Below, one piece after another: positions 1 to 13,762 of a stretch of 64,000 bases of DNA (the first letter of the stretch is position 1; every line of letters begins with the position of its first letter). The notes below the pieces were generated by a model. It searched no databases and had not been told where the DNA came from. It saw nothing but the letters and a program-made list of their open reading frames with translations. The position numbers were made by a program, and so were the translations under genes. The DNA is from Strigamia acuminata (taxonomy: Eukaryota > Arthropoda > Chilopoda > Geophilomorpha > Linotaeniidae), in assembly GCA_949358305.1 (NCBI GenBank), contig CASHSZ010000028.1, forward strand, positions 29,001 through 93,000, written 5' to 3'.

Positions 1-147
1 GTTTTAGCAACACCCAAGCAATAAATTTTGAAAAAAAAATTTTGAGCTCATTTCACATCGCAGTTGACTTAGCACAAACACCACAAGACCAATGTCTCTG
101 AATGTTCAGAAATAGTGTTTAAACCTTAGTAGAAGCCTTCAATATAA
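1..147. repeat. Representative B monomer, 147 bp
   Basis: The GTTTTAGCAACACCC box recurs at 1 and 148, giving a 147-bp period. The B monomer shares the 75-bp half with A almost base for base. Its other half is different and AT-rich, with AAATTTT, a run of usually nine A, then AAATTTTGAGC, followed by CATTTCACATCGCAGTTG or the TATTTTACATCACAG form. The A-run varies between eight and nine, and one subtype reads TTTTTAAAAAAAAA (6627, 12369). A derived subtype, CATTAAATGTTG, also lacks two bases in GTTGACTTAGC (near 22910, 24481, 29612 and 32759). The 147-bp length equals the DNA wrapped in a nucleosome core; whether that matters is not shown here. Confidence 0.93.
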
Positions 148-300
148 GTTTTAGCAACACCCAAGCAATAAATTTTGAAAAAAAATTTTGAGCTTATTTC
201 ACATCACAGTTGACTTAGCACAAACACCACAAGACCAATGTCTCTGAATGTTCAGAAATAGTGTTTAAACCTTAGTAGAAGGCTCCAATGTAAGTTTTAG

Positions 301-440
301 AAACATCCAACCAATGATTTGGGAGAATAGACTTTTGATCTCATCACAGTTGACTTAGCACAAACACCACAAGACCAATGTCTCTGAATGTTCAGAAATA
401 GTGTTTAAACCTTAGTAGAAGGCTCCAATGTAAGTTTTAG
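301..440. repeat. Representative A monomer, 140 bp
   Basis: Spacing between successive AAACATCCAA boxes is exactly 140 bp (301, 441, 581, 721 and so on). Each monomer holds a variable half of about 65 bp, with GATTTGGGAGAATAGAC and CTTTTGATCTCATCA, and a nearly invariant 75-bp half (347-421 for this copy). That half carries TGACTTAGCACAAACACC, the inverted repeat CTGAA-TG-TTCAG and the 8-bp palindrome GTTTAAAC. A 139-bp subtype has lost one T of CTTTTGATC (for example near 2294). Single-base variants distinguish subtypes and mark their place in the higher-order repeats. Confidence 0.95.
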
Positions 441-2290
441 AAACATCCAACCAATGATTTGGGAGAATAGACTTTTGATCTCATCACAGTTGACTTAGCA
501 CAAACACCACAAGACCAATGTCTCTGAATGTTCAGAAATAGTGTTTAAACCTTAGTAGAAGGCTCCAATGTAAGTTTTAGAAACATCCAACCGATGATTT
601 GGGAGAATAGACTTTTGATCTCATCACAGTTGACTTAGCACAAACACCACAAGACCAATGTCTCTGAATGTTCAGAAATAGTGTTTAAACCTTAGTAGAA
701 GGTTCCAATGTAAGTTTTAGAAACATCCAACCGATGATTTGGGAGAATAGACTTTTGATCTCATCACAGTTGACTTAGCACAAACACTACAAGACCAATG
801 TCTCTGAATGTTCAGAAATAGTGTTTAAACCTTAGTAGAAGGCTCCAATGTAAGTTTTAGAAACATCCAACCGATGATTTGGGAGAATAGACTTTTGATC
901 TCATCACAGTTGACTTAGCACAAACACCACAAGACCAATGTCTCTGAATGTTCAGAAATAGTGTTTAAACTTTAGTAGAAGGCTCCAATGTAAGTTTTAG
1001 AAACATTCAACCGATGATTTGGGAGAATAGACTTTTGATCTCATCACAGTTGACTTAGCACAAACACCACAAGACCAATGTCTCTGAATGTTCAGAAATA
1101 GTGTTTAAACCTTAGTAGAAGGCTCCAATGTAAGTTTTAGAAACATCCAAGCAATGATTTGGGAGAATAGACTTTTGATCTCATCACAGTTGACTTAGCA
1201 CAAACACCACAAGACCAATGTCTCTGAATGTTCAGAAATAGTGTTTAAACCTTAGTAGAAGGCTCCAATGTAAGTTTTAGAAACATCCAACCAATGATTT
1301 GGGAGAATAGACTTTTGATCTCATCACAGTTGACTTAGCACAAACACCACAAGACCAATGTCTCTGAATGTTCAGAAATAGTGTTTAAACCTTAGTAGAA
1401 GGCTCCAATGTAAGTTTTAGAAACATCCAACCAATGATTTGGGAGAATAGACTTTTGATCTCATCACAGTTGACTTAGCACAAACACCACAAGACCAATG
1501 TCTCTGAATGTTCAGAAATAGTGTTTAAACCTTAGTAGAAGGCTCCAATGTAAGTTTTAGAAACATCCAACCGATGATTTGGGAGAATAGACTTTTGATC
1601 TCATCACAGTTGACTTAGCACAAACACCACAAGACCAATGTCTCTGAATGTTCAGAAATAGTGTTTAAACCTTAGTAGAAGGTTCCAATGTAAGTTTTAG
1701 AAACATCCAACCGATGATTTGGGAGAATAGACTTTTGATCTCATCACAGTTGACTTAGCACAAACACTACAAGACCAATGTCTCTGAATGTTCAGAAATA
1801 GTGTTTAAACCTTAGTAGAAGGCTCCAATGTAAGTTTTAGAAACATCCAACCGATGATTTGGGAGAATAGACTTTTGATCTCATCACAGTTGACTTAGCA
1901 CAAACACCACAAGACCAATGTCTCTGAATGTTCAGAAATAGTGTTTAAACTTTAGTAGAAGGCTCCAATGTAAGTTTTAGAAACATTCAACCGATGATTT
2001 GGGAGAATAGACTTTTGATCTCATCACAGTTGACTTAGCACAAACACCACAAGACCAATGTCTCTGAATGTTCAGAAATAGTGTTTAAACCTTAGTAGAA
2101 GGCTCCAATGTAAGTTTTAGAAACATCCAAGCAATGATTTGGGAGAATAGACTTTTGATCTCATCACAGTTGACTTAGCACAAACACCACAAGACCAATG
2201 TCTCTGAATGTTCAGAAATAGTGTTTAAACCTTAGTAGAAGGCTCCAATGTAAGTTTTAGAAACATCCAACCAATGATTTGGGAGAATAG
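301..2290. repeat. 980-bp seven-monomer higher-order repeat, about two copies
   Basis: Diagnostic variants repeat at a shift of exactly 980 bp (7 x 140): GGTTCCAATG at 701 and 1681, CACTACAAG at 786 and 1766, AAACTTTAG near 967 and 1947, AAACATTCAACC at 1001 and 1981, AAACATCCAAGCAATG at 1141 and 2121. The block is therefore a tandem of a 7-mer made only of A monomers. The same ordered 7-mer reappears, sometimes trimmed, near 7040, 12920, 15010, 18370 and 20070, so it is a frequently reused module in the left array. Confidence 0.88.
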
Positions 2291-3865
2291 ACTTTGATCT
2301 CATCACAGTTGACTTAGCACAAACACCACAAGACCAATGTCTCTGAATGTTCAGAAATAGTGTTTAAACCTTAGTAGAAGCCTTCAATGTAAGTTTTAGC
2401 AACATTCAACCGATGATTTGGGAGAATAGACTTTTGACCTCATCACAGTTGACTTAGCACAAACACCACAAGACCAATGTCTCTGAATGTTCAGAAATAG
2501 TGTTTAAACCTTAGTAGAAGGCTCCAATGTAAGTTTTAGAAACATCCAACCAATGATTTGGGAGAATAGACTTTTGATCTCATCACAGTTGACTTAGCAC
2601 AAACACCACAAGACCAATGTCTCTGAATGTTCAGAAATAGTGTTTAAACCTTAGTAGAAGGCTCCAATGTAAGTTTTAGAAACATCCAACCGATGATTTG
2701 GGAGAATAGACTTTTGATCTCATCACAGTTGACTTAGCACAAACACCACAAGTCCAATGTCTCTGAATGTTCAGAAATAGTGTTTAAACCTTAGTAGAAG
2801 CCTTCAATATAAGTTTTAGCAACACCCAAGCAATAAATTTTGAAAAAAAAATTTTGAGCTCATTTCACATCGCAGTTGACTTAGCACAAACACCACAAGA
2901 CCAATGTCTCTGAATGTTCAGAAATAGTGTTTAAACCTTAGTAGAAGCCTTCAATATAAGTTTTAGCAACACCCAAGCAATAAATTTTGAAAAAAAAATT
3001 TTGAGCTTATTTTACATCACAGTTGACTTAGCACAAACACCACAAGACCAATGTCTCTGAATGTTCAGAAATAGTGTTTAAACCTTAGTAGAAGGCTCCA
3101 ATGTAAGTTTTAGAAACATCCAACCAATGATTTGGGAGAATAGACTTTTGATCTCATCACAGTTGACTTAGCACAAACACCACAAGACCAATGTCTCTGA
3201 ATGTTCAGAAATAGTGTTTAAACCTTAGTAGAAGGCTCCAATGTAAGTTTTAGAAACATCCAACCGATGATTTGGGAGAATAGACTTTTGATCTCATCAC
3301 AGTTGACTTAGCACAAACACCACAAGACCAATGTCTCTGAATGTTCAGAAATAGTGTTTAAACTTTAGTAGAAGGCTCCAATGTAAGTTTTAGAAACATT
3401 CAACCGATGATTTGGGAGAATAGACTTTTGACCTCATCACAGTTGACTTAGCACAAACACCACAAGACCAATGTCTCTGAATGTTCAGAAATAGTGTTTA
3501 AACCTTAGTAGAAGGCTCCAATGTAAGTTTTAGAAACATCCAACCAATGATTTGGGAGAATAGACTTTTGATCTCATCACAGTTGACTTAGCACAAACAC
3601 CACAAGACCAATGTCTCTGAATGTTCAGAAATAGTGTTTAAACCTTAGTAGAAGGCTCTAATGTAAGTTTTAGAAACATCCAACCGATGATTTGGGAGAA
3701 TAGACTTTTGATCTCATCACAGTTGACTTAGCACAAACACCACAAGACCAATGTCTCTGAATGTTCAGAAATAGTGTTTAAACCTTAGTAGAAGCCTTCA
3801 ATATAAGTTTTAGCAACACCCAAGCAATAAATTTTGAAAAAAAAATTTTGAGCTTATTTTACATC

Positions 3866-6800
3866 ACAGTTGACTTAGCACAAACACCACAAGACCAATG
3901 TCTCTGAATGTTCAGAAATTTAGTAGAAGGCTCCAATGTAAGTTTTAGAAACATCCAACCAATGATTTGGGAGAATAGACTTTTGATCTCATCACAGTTG
4001 ACTTAGCACAAACACCACAAGACCAATGTCTCTGAATGTTCAGAAATAGTGTTTAAACCTTAGTAGAAGGCTCCAATGTAAGTTTTAGAAACATCCAACC
4101 GATGATTTGGGAGAATAGACTTTTGATCTCATCACAGTTGACTTAGCACAAACACCACAAGACCAATGTCTCTGAATGTTCAGAAATAGTGTTTAAACCT
4201 TAGTAGAAGGCTCCAATGTAAGTTTTAGAAACATCCAATCAATGATTTGGGAGAATAGACTTTTGATCTCATCACAGTTGACTTAGCACAAACACCACAA
4301 GACCAATGTCTCTGAATGTTCAGAAATAGTGTTTAAACCTTAGTAGAAGGCTCCAATGTAAGTTTTAGAAACATCCAACCGATGATTTGGGAAAATAGAC
4401 TTTTGATCTCATCACAGTTGACTTAGCACAAACACCAAAAGACCAATGTCTCTGAATGTTCAGAAATAGTGTTTAAACCTTAGTAGAAGGCTCCAATGTA
4501 AGTTTTAGAAACATTTAACCGATGATTTGGGAGAATAGACTTTTGATCTCATCACAGTTGACTTAGCACAAACACCACAAGACCAATGTCTCTGAATGTT
4601 CAGAAATAGTATTTAAACCTTAGTAGAAGTCTTCAATGTAAGTTTTAGCAACATCCAAGCAATGATTTGGGAGAATAGACTTTTGATCTCATCACAGTTG
4701 ACTTAGCACAAACACCACAAGACCAATGTCTCTGAACGTTCAGAAATAGTATTTAAACCTTAGTAGAAGGCTCCAATGTAAGTTTTAGAAACATCCAACC
4801 AATGATTTGGGAGAATAGACTTTTGATCTCATCACAGTTGACTTAGCACAAACACCACAAGACCAATGTCTCTGAATGTTCAGAAATAGTGTTTAAACCT
4901 TAGTAGAAGGCTCCAATGTAAGTTTTAGAAACATCCAACCGATGATTTGGGAGAATAGACTTTTGATCTCATCACAGTTGACTTAGCACAAACACCACAA
5001 GTCCAATGTCTCTGAATGTTCAGAAATAGTGTTTAAACCTTAGTAGAAGCCTTCAATATAAGTTTTAGCAACACCCAAGCAATAAATTTTGAAAAAAAAA
5101 TTTTGAGCTCATTTCACATCGCAGTTGACTTAGCACAAACACCACAAGACCAATGTCTCTGAATGTTCAGAAATAGTGTTTAAACCTTAGTAGAAGCCTT
5201 CAATATAAGTTTTAGCAACACCCAAGCAATAAATTTTGAAAAAAAAATTTTGAGCTTATTTTACATCACAGTTGACTTAGCACAAACACCACAAGACCAA
5301 TGTCTCTGAATGTTCAGAAATTTAGTAGAAGGCTCCAATGTAAGTTTTAGAAACATCCAACCAATGATTTGGGAGAATAGACTTTTGATCTCATCACAGT
5401 TGACTTAGCACAAACACCACAAGACCAATGTCTCTGAATGTTCAGAAATAGTGTTTAAACCTTAGTAGAAGGCTCCAATGTAAGTTTTAGAAACATCCAA
5501 CCGATGATTTGGGAGAATAGACTTTTGATCTCATCACAGTTGACTTAGCACAAACACCACAAGACCAATGTCTCTGAATGTTCAGAAATAGTGTTTAAAC
5601 CTTAGTAGAAGGCTCCAATGTAAGTTTTAGAAACATCCAATCAATGATTTGGGAGAATAGACTTTTGATCTCATCACAGTTGACTTAGCACAAACACCAC
5701 AAGACCAATGTCTCTGAATGTTCAGAAATAGTGTTTAAACCTTAGTAGAAGGCTCCAATGTAAGTTTTAGAAACATCCAACCGATGATTTGGGAAAATAG
5801 ACTTTTGATCTCATCACAGTTGACTTAGCACAAACACCAAAAGACCAATGTCTCTGAATGTTCAGAAATAGTGTTTAAACCTTAGTAGAAGGCTCCAATG
5901 TAAGTTTTAGAAACATCCAACCGATGATTTGGGAGAATAGACTTTTGATCTCATCACAGTTGACTTAGCACAAACACCACAAGACCAATGTCTCTGAATG
6001 TTCAGAAATAGTATTTAAACCTTAGTAGAAGTCTTCAATGTAAGTTTTAGCAACATCCAAGCAATGATTTGGGAGAATAGACTTTTGATCTCATCACAGT
6101 TGACTTAGCACAAACACCACAAGACCAATGTCTCTGAACGTTCAGAAATAGTATTTAAACCTTAGTAGAAGCCTTCAATGTAAGTTTTAGCAACATCCAA
6201 GCAATGATTTGAGAGAATAGACTTTTGATCTCATCACAGTTGACTTAGCACAAACACCACAAGTCCAATGTCTCTGAATGTTCAGAAATAATGTTTAAAC
6301 CTTAGTAGAAGGCTCCAATGTAAGTTTTAGAAACATCCAACCGATGATTTGGGAGAATAGACTTTTGATCTCATCACAGTTGACTTAGCACAAACACCAC
6401 AAGACCAATGTCTCTGAATGTTCAGAAATAGTGTTTAAACCTTAGTAGAAGGCTCCAATGTAAGTTTTAGAAACATCCAACCGATGATTTGGGAGAATAG
6501 ACTTTTAATCTCATCACAGTTGACTTAGCACAAACACCACAAGTCCAATGTCTCTGAATGTTCAGAAATAGTGTTTAAACCTTAGTAGAAGCCTTCAATA
6601 TAAGTTTTAGCAACACCCAAGCAATAAATTTTTAAAAAAAAATTTTGAGCTCATTTCACATCGCAGTTGACTTAGCACAAACACCACAAGACCAATGTCT
6701 CTGAATGTTCAGAAATAGTGTTTAAACCTTAGTAGAAGCCTTCAATATAAGTTTTAGCAACACCCAAGCAATAAATTTTGAAAAAAAATTTTGAGCTTAT

Positions 6801-9800
6801 TTCACATCACAGTTGACTTAGCACAAACACCACAAGACCAATGTCTCTGAATGTTCAGAAATAGTGTTTAAACCTTAGTAGAAGGCTCCAATGTAAGTTT
6901 TAGAAACATCCAACCAATGATTTGGGAGAATAGACTTTTGATCTCATCACAGTTGACTTAGCACAAACACCACAAGACCAATGTCTCTGAATGTTCAGAA
7001 ATAGTGTTTAAACCTTAGTAGAAGGCTCCAATGTAAGTTTTAGAAACATCCAACCAATGATTTGGGAGAATAGACTTTTGATCTCATCACAGTTGACTTA
7101 GCACAAACACCACAAGACCAATGTCTCTGAATGTTCAGAAATAGTGTTTAAACCTTAGTAGAAGGCTCCAATGTAAGTTTTAGAAACATCCAACCGATGA
7201 TTTGGGAGAATAGACTTTTGATCTCATCACAGTTGACTTAGCACAAACACCACAAGACCAATGTCTCTGAATGTTCAGAAATAGTGTTTAAACCTTAGTA
7301 GAAGGTTCCAATGTAAGTTTTAGAAACATCCAACCGATGATTTGGGAGAATAGACTTTTGATCTCATCACAGTTGACTTAGCACAAACACTACAAGACCA
7401 ATGTCTCTGAATGTTCAGAAATAGTGTTTAAACCTTAGTAGAAGGCTCCAATGTAAGTTTTAGAAACATCCAACCGATGATTTGGGAGAATAGACTTTTG
7501 ATCTCATCACAGTTGACTTAGCACAAACACCACAAGACCAATGTCTCTGAATGTTCAGAAATAGTGTTTAAACTTTAGTAGAAGGCTCCAATGTAAGTTT
7601 TAGAAACATTCAACCGATGATTTGGGAGAATAGACTTTTGATCTCATCACAGTTGACTTAGCACAAACACCACAAGACCAATGTCTCTGAATGTTCAGAA
7701 ATAGTGTTTAAACCTTAGTAGAAGGCTCCAATGTAAGTTTTAGAAACATCCAAGCAATGATTTGGGAGAATAGACTTTTGATCTCATCACAGTTGACTTA
7801 GCACAAACACCACAAGACCAATGTCTCTGAATGTTCAGAAATAGTGTTTAAACCTTAGTAGAAGGCTCCAATGTAAGTTTTAGAAACATCCAACCGATGA
7901 TTTGGGAAAATAGACTTTTGATCTCATCACAGTTGACTTAGCACAAACACCAAAAGACCAATGTCTCTGAATGTTCAGAAATAGTGTTTAAACCTTAGTA
8001 GAAGGCTCCAATGTAAGTTTTAGAAACATCCAACCGATGATTTGGGAGAATAGACTTTTGATCTCATCACAGTTGACTTAGCACAAACACCACAAGACCA
8101 ATGTCTCTGAATGTTCAGAAATAGTATTTAAACCTTAGTAGAAGTCTTCAATGTAAGTTTTAGCAACATCCAAGCAATGATTTGGGAGAATAGACTTTTG
8201 ATCTCATCACAGTTGACTTAGCACAAACACCACAAGACCAATGTCTCTGAACGTTCAGAAATAGTATTTAAACCTTAGTAGAAGCCTTCAATGTAAGTTT
8301 TAGCAACATCCAAGCAATGATTTGAGAGAATAGACTTTTGATCTCATCACAGTTGACTTAGCACAAACACCACAAGTCCAATGTCTCTGAATGTTCAGAA
8401 ATAATGTTTAAACCTTAGTAGAAGGCTCCAATGTAAGTTTTAGAAACATCCAACCGATGATTTGGGAGAATAGACTTTTGATCTCATCACAGTTGACTTA
8501 GCACAAACACCACAAGACCAATGTCTCTGAATGTTCAGAAATAGTGTTTAAACCTTAGTAGAAGGCTCCAATGTAAGTTTTAGAAACATCCAACCGATGA
8601 TTTGGGAGAATAGACTTTTGATCTCATCACAGTTGACTTAGCACAAACACCACAAGACCAATGTCTCTGAATGTTCAGAAATAGTGTTTAAACCTTAGTA
8701 GAAGGTTCCAATGTAAGTTTTAGAAACATCCAACCGATGATTTGGGAGAATAGACTTTTGATCTCATCACAGTTGACTTAGCACAAACACTACAAGACCA
8801 ATGTCTCTGAATGTTCAGAAATAGTGTTTAAACCTTAGTAGAAGGCTCCAATGTAAGTTTTAGAAACATCCAACCGATGATTTGGGAGAATAGATTTTTG
8901 ATCTCATCACAGTTGACTTAGCACAAACACCACAAGACCAATGTCTCTGAATGTTCAGAAATAGTGTTTAAACTTTAGTAGAAGGCTCCAATGTAAGTTT
9001 TAGAAACATTCAACCGATGATTTGGGAGAATAGACTTTTGATCTCATCACAGTTGACTTAGCACAAACACCACAAGACCAATGTCTCTGAATGTTCAGAA
9101 ATAGTGTTTAAACCTTAGTAGAAGGCTCCAATGTAAGTTTTAGAAACATCCAAGCAATGATTTGGGAGAATAGACTTTTGATCTCATCACAGTTGACTTA
9201 GCACAAACACCACAAGACCAATGTCTCTGAATGTTCAGAAATAGTGTTTAAACCTTAGTAGAAGGCTCCAATGTAAGTTTTAGAAACATCCAACCAATGA
9301 TTTGGGAGAATAGACTTTGATCTCATCACAGTTGACTTAGCACAAACACCACAAGACCAATGTCTCTGAATGTTCAGAAATAGTGTTTAAACCTTAGTAG
9401 AAGCCTTCAATGTAAGTTTTAGCAACATCCAAGCAATGATTTGGGAGAATAGACTTTTGATCTCATCACAGTTGACTTAGCACAAACACCACAAGACCAA
9501 TGGGTCTGAATGTTCAGAAATAGTGTTTAAACCTTAGTAGAAGGCTCCAATGTAAGTTTTAGAAACATCCAACCAATGATTTGGGAGAATAGACTTTTGA
9601 TCTCATCACAGTTGACTTAGCACAAACACCACAAGACCAATGTCTCTGAATGTTCAGAAATTTAGTAGAAGGCTCCAATGTAAGTTTTAGAAACATCCAA
9701 CCAATGATTTGGGAGAATAGACTTTTGATCTCATCACAGTTGACTTAGCACAAACACCACAAGACCAATGTCTCTGAATGTTCAGAAATAGTGTTTAAAC

Positions 9801-12800
9801 CTTAGTAGAAGGCTCCAATGTAAGTTTTAGAAACATCCAACCGATGATTTGGGAGAATAGACTTTTGATCTCATCACAGTTGACTTAGCACAAACACCAC
9901 AAGACCAATGTCTCTGAATGTTCAGAAATAGTGTTTAAACCTTAGTAGAAGGCTCCAATGTAAGTTTTAGAAACATCCAATCAATGATTTGGGAGAATAG
10001 ACTTTTGATCTCATCACAGTTGACTTAGCACAAACACCACAAGACCAATGTCTCTGAATGTTCAGAAATAGTGTTTAAACCTTAGTAGAAGGCTCCAATG
10101 TAAGTTTTAGAAACATCCAACCGATGATTTGGGAAAATAGACTTTTGATCTCATCACAGTTGACTTAGCACAAACACCAAAAGACCAATGTCTCTGAATG
10201 TTCAGAAATAGTGTTTAAACCTTAGTAGAAGGCTCCAATGTAAGTTTTAGAAACATCCAACCGATGATTTGGGAGAATAGACTTTTGATCTCATCACAGT
10301 TGACTTAGCACAAACACCACAAGACCAATGTCTCTGAATGTTCAGAAATAGTATTTAAACCTTAGTAGAAGTCTTCAATGTAAGTTTTAGCAACATCCAA
10401 GCAATGATTTGGGAGAATAGACTTTTGATCTCATCACAGTTGACTTAGCACAAACACCACAAGACCAATGTCTCTGAACGTTCAGAAATAGTATTTAAAC
10501 CTTAGTAGAAGGCTCCAATGTAAGTTTTAGAAACATCCAACCAATGATTTGGGAGAATAGACTTTTGATCTCATCACAGTTGACTTAGCACAAACACCAC
10601 AAGACCAATGTCTCTGAATGTTCAGAAATAGTGTTTAAACCTTAGTAGAAGGCTCCAATGTAAGTTTTAGAAACATCCAACCGATGATTTGGGAGAATAG
10701 ACTTTTGATCTCATCACAGTTGACTTAGCACAAACACCACAAGTCCAATGTCTCTGAATGTTCAGAAATAGTGTTTAAACCTTAGTAGAAGCCTTCAATA
10801 TAAGTTTTAGCAACACCCAAGCAATAAATTTTGAAAAAAAAATTTTGAGCTCATTTCACATCGCAGTTGACTTAGCACAAACACCACAAGACCAATGTCT
10901 CTGAATGTTCAGAAATAGTGTTTAAACCTTAGTAGAAGCCTTCAATATAAGTTTTAGCAACACCCAAGCAATAAATTTTGAAAAAAAAATTTTGAGCTTA
11001 TTTTACATCACAGTTGACTTAGCACAAACACCACAAGACCAATGTCTCTGAATGTTCAGAAATTTAGTAGAAGGCTCCAATGTAAGTTTTAGAAACATCC
11101 AACCAATGATTTGGGAGAATAGACTTTTGATCTCATCACAGTTGACTTAGCACAAACACCACAAGACCAATGTCTCTGAATGTTCAGAAATAGTGTTTAA
11201 ACCTTAGTAGAAGGCTCCAATGTAAGTTTTAGAAACATCCAACCGATGATTTGGGAGAATAGACTTTTGATCTCATCACAGTTGACTTAGCACAAACACC
11301 ACAAGACCAATGTCTCTGAATGTTCAGAAATAGTGTTTAAACCTTAGTAGAAGGCTCCAATGTAAGTTTTAGAAACATCCAATCAATGATTTGGGAGAAT
11401 AGACTTTTGATCTCATCACAGTTGACTTAGCACAAACACCACAAGACCAATGTCTCTGAATGTTCAGAAATAGTGTTTAAACCTTAGTAGAAGGCTCCAA
11501 TGTAAGTTTTAGAAACATCCAACCGATGATTTGGGAAAATAGACTTTTGATCTCATCACAGTTGACTTAGCACAAACACCAAAAGACCAATGTCTCTGAA
11601 TGTTCAGAAATAGTGTTTAAACCTTAGTAGAAGGCTCCAATGTAAGTTTTAGAAACATCCAACCGATGATTTGGGAGAATAGACTTTTGATCTCATCACA
11701 GTTGACTTAGCACAAACACCACAAGACCAATGTCTCTGAATGTTCAGAAATAGTATTTAAACCTTAGTAGAAGTCTTCAATGTAAGTTTTAGCAACATCC
11801 AAGCAATGATTTGGGAGAATAGACTTTTGATCTCATCACAGTTGACTTAGCACAAACACCACAAGACCAATGTCTCTGAACGTTCAGAAATAGTATTTAA
11901 ACCTTAGTAGAAGCCTTCAATGTAAGTTTTAGCAACATCCAAGCAATGATTTGAGAGAATAGACTTTTGATCTCATCACAGTTGACTTAGCACAAACACC
12001 ACAAGTCCAATGTCTCTGAATGTTCAGAAATAATGTTTAAACCTTAGTAGAAGGCTCCAATGTAAGTTTTAGAAACATCCAACCGATGATTTGGGAGAAT
12101 AGACTTTTGATCTCATCACAGTTGACTTAGCACAAACACCACAAGACCAATGTCTCTGAATGTTCAGAAATAGTGTTTAAACCTTAGTAGAAGGCTCCAA
12201 TGTAAGTTTTAGAAACATCCAACCGATGATTTGGGAGAATAGACTTTTAATCTCATCACAGTTGACTTAGCACAAACACCACAAGTCCAATGTCTCTGAA
12301 TGTTCAGAAATAGTGTTTAAACCTTAGTAGAAGCCTTCAATATAAGTTTTAGCAACACCCAAGCAATAAATTTTTAAAAAAAAATTTTGAGCTCATTTCA
12401 CATCGCAGTTGACTTAGCACAAACACCACAAGACCAATGTCTCTGAATGTTCAGAAATAGTGTTTAAACCTTAGTAGAAGCCTTCAATATAAGTTTTAGC
12501 AACACCCAAGCAATAAATTTTGAAAAAAAATTTTGAGCTTATTTCACATCACAGTTGACTTAGCACAAACACCACAAGACCAATGTCTCTGAATGTTCAG
12601 AAATAGTGTTTAAACCTTAGTAGAAGGCTCCAATGTAAGTTTTAGAAACATCCAACCAATGATTTGGGAGAATAGACTTTTGATCTCATCACAGTTGACT
12701 TAGCACAAACACCACAAGACCAATGTCTCTGAATGTTCAGAAATAGTGTTTAAACCTTAGTAGAAGGCTCCAATGTAAGTTTTAGAAACATCCAACCAAT

Positions 12801-13762
12801 GATTTGGGAGAATAGACTTTTGATCTCATCACAGTTGACTTAGCACAAACACCACAAGACCAATGTCTCTGAATGTTCAGAAATAGTGTTTAAACCTTAG
12901 TAGAAGGCTCCAATGTAAGTTTTAGAAACATCCAACCAATGATTTGGGAGAATAGACTTTTGATCTCATCACAGTTGACTTAGCACAAACACCACAAGAC
13001 CAATGTCTCTGAATGTTCAGAAATAGTGTTTAAACCTTAGTAGAAGGCTCCAATGTAAGTTTTAGAAACATCCAACCGATGATTTGGGAGAATAGACTTT
13101 TGATCTCATCACAGTTGACTTAGCACAAACACCACAAGACCAATGTCTCTGAATGTTCAGAAATAGTGTTTAAACCTTAGTAGAAGGTTCCAATGTAAGT
13201 TTTAGAAACATCCAACCGATGATTTGGGAGAATAGACTTTTGATCTCATCACAGTTGACTTAGCACAAACACTACAAGACCAATGTCTCTGAATGTTCAG
13301 AAATAGTGTTTAAACCTTAGTAGAAGGCTCCAATGTAAGTTTTAGAAACATCCAACCGATGATTTGGGAGAATAGACTTTTGATCTCATCACAGTTGACT
13401 TAGCACAAACACCACAAGACCAATGTCTCTGAATGTTCAGAAATAGTGTTTAAACTTTAGTAGAAGGCTCCAATGTAAGTTTTAGAAACATTCAACCGAT
13501 GATTTGGGAGAATAGACTTTTGATCTCATCACAGTTGACTTAGCACAAACACCACAAGACCAATGTCTCTGAATGTTCAGAAATAGTGTTTAAACCTTAG
13601 TAGAAGGCTCCAATGTAAGTTTTAGAAACATCCAAGCAATGATTTGGGAGAATAGACTTTTGATCTCATCACAGTTGACTTAGCACAAACACCACAAGAC
13701 CAATGTCTCTGAATGTTCAGAAATAGTGTTTAAACCTTAGTAGAAGGCTCCAATGTAAGTTT
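3866..13762. repeat. 5742-bp higher-order repeat, about 1.7 copies
   Basis: The stretch from about 3866 recurs at about 9608 with a shift of 5742 bp. Marker pairs are TTCAGAAATTTAG at 3911/9653 and 5313/11055, and the TTTTTAAAAAAAAA form of monomer B at 6627/12369. After about 7040 one additional A monomer in the second copy changes the shift to 5882 (GGTTCC at 7304/13186). The match ends near 7880/13762. The length is explained exactly by 41 monomers: 37 A plus 4 B, minus two 12-bp deletions, one missing A-run base and one missing T. Edges are approximate. Confidence 0.8.
3908..3932. repeat. Shortened A monomer with a 12-bp internal deletion
   Basis: The usual TTCAGAAATAGTGTTTAAACC followed by TTAGTAG is reduced to TTCAGAAATTTAGTAG, losing 12 bp that include the GTTTAAAC palindrome. 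The same lesion is found at about 5313, 9653 and 11055, always in equivalent positions of the duplicated blocks. It is thus a single old deletion copied by block duplication. It is useful as a fixed landmark for aligning higher-order repeats. Confidence 0.85.

Noticed and set aside
1-147. CENP-B box in the monomers
   Set aside because: Neither strand of the A or B monomer contains a convincing TTCG....A..CGGG core.
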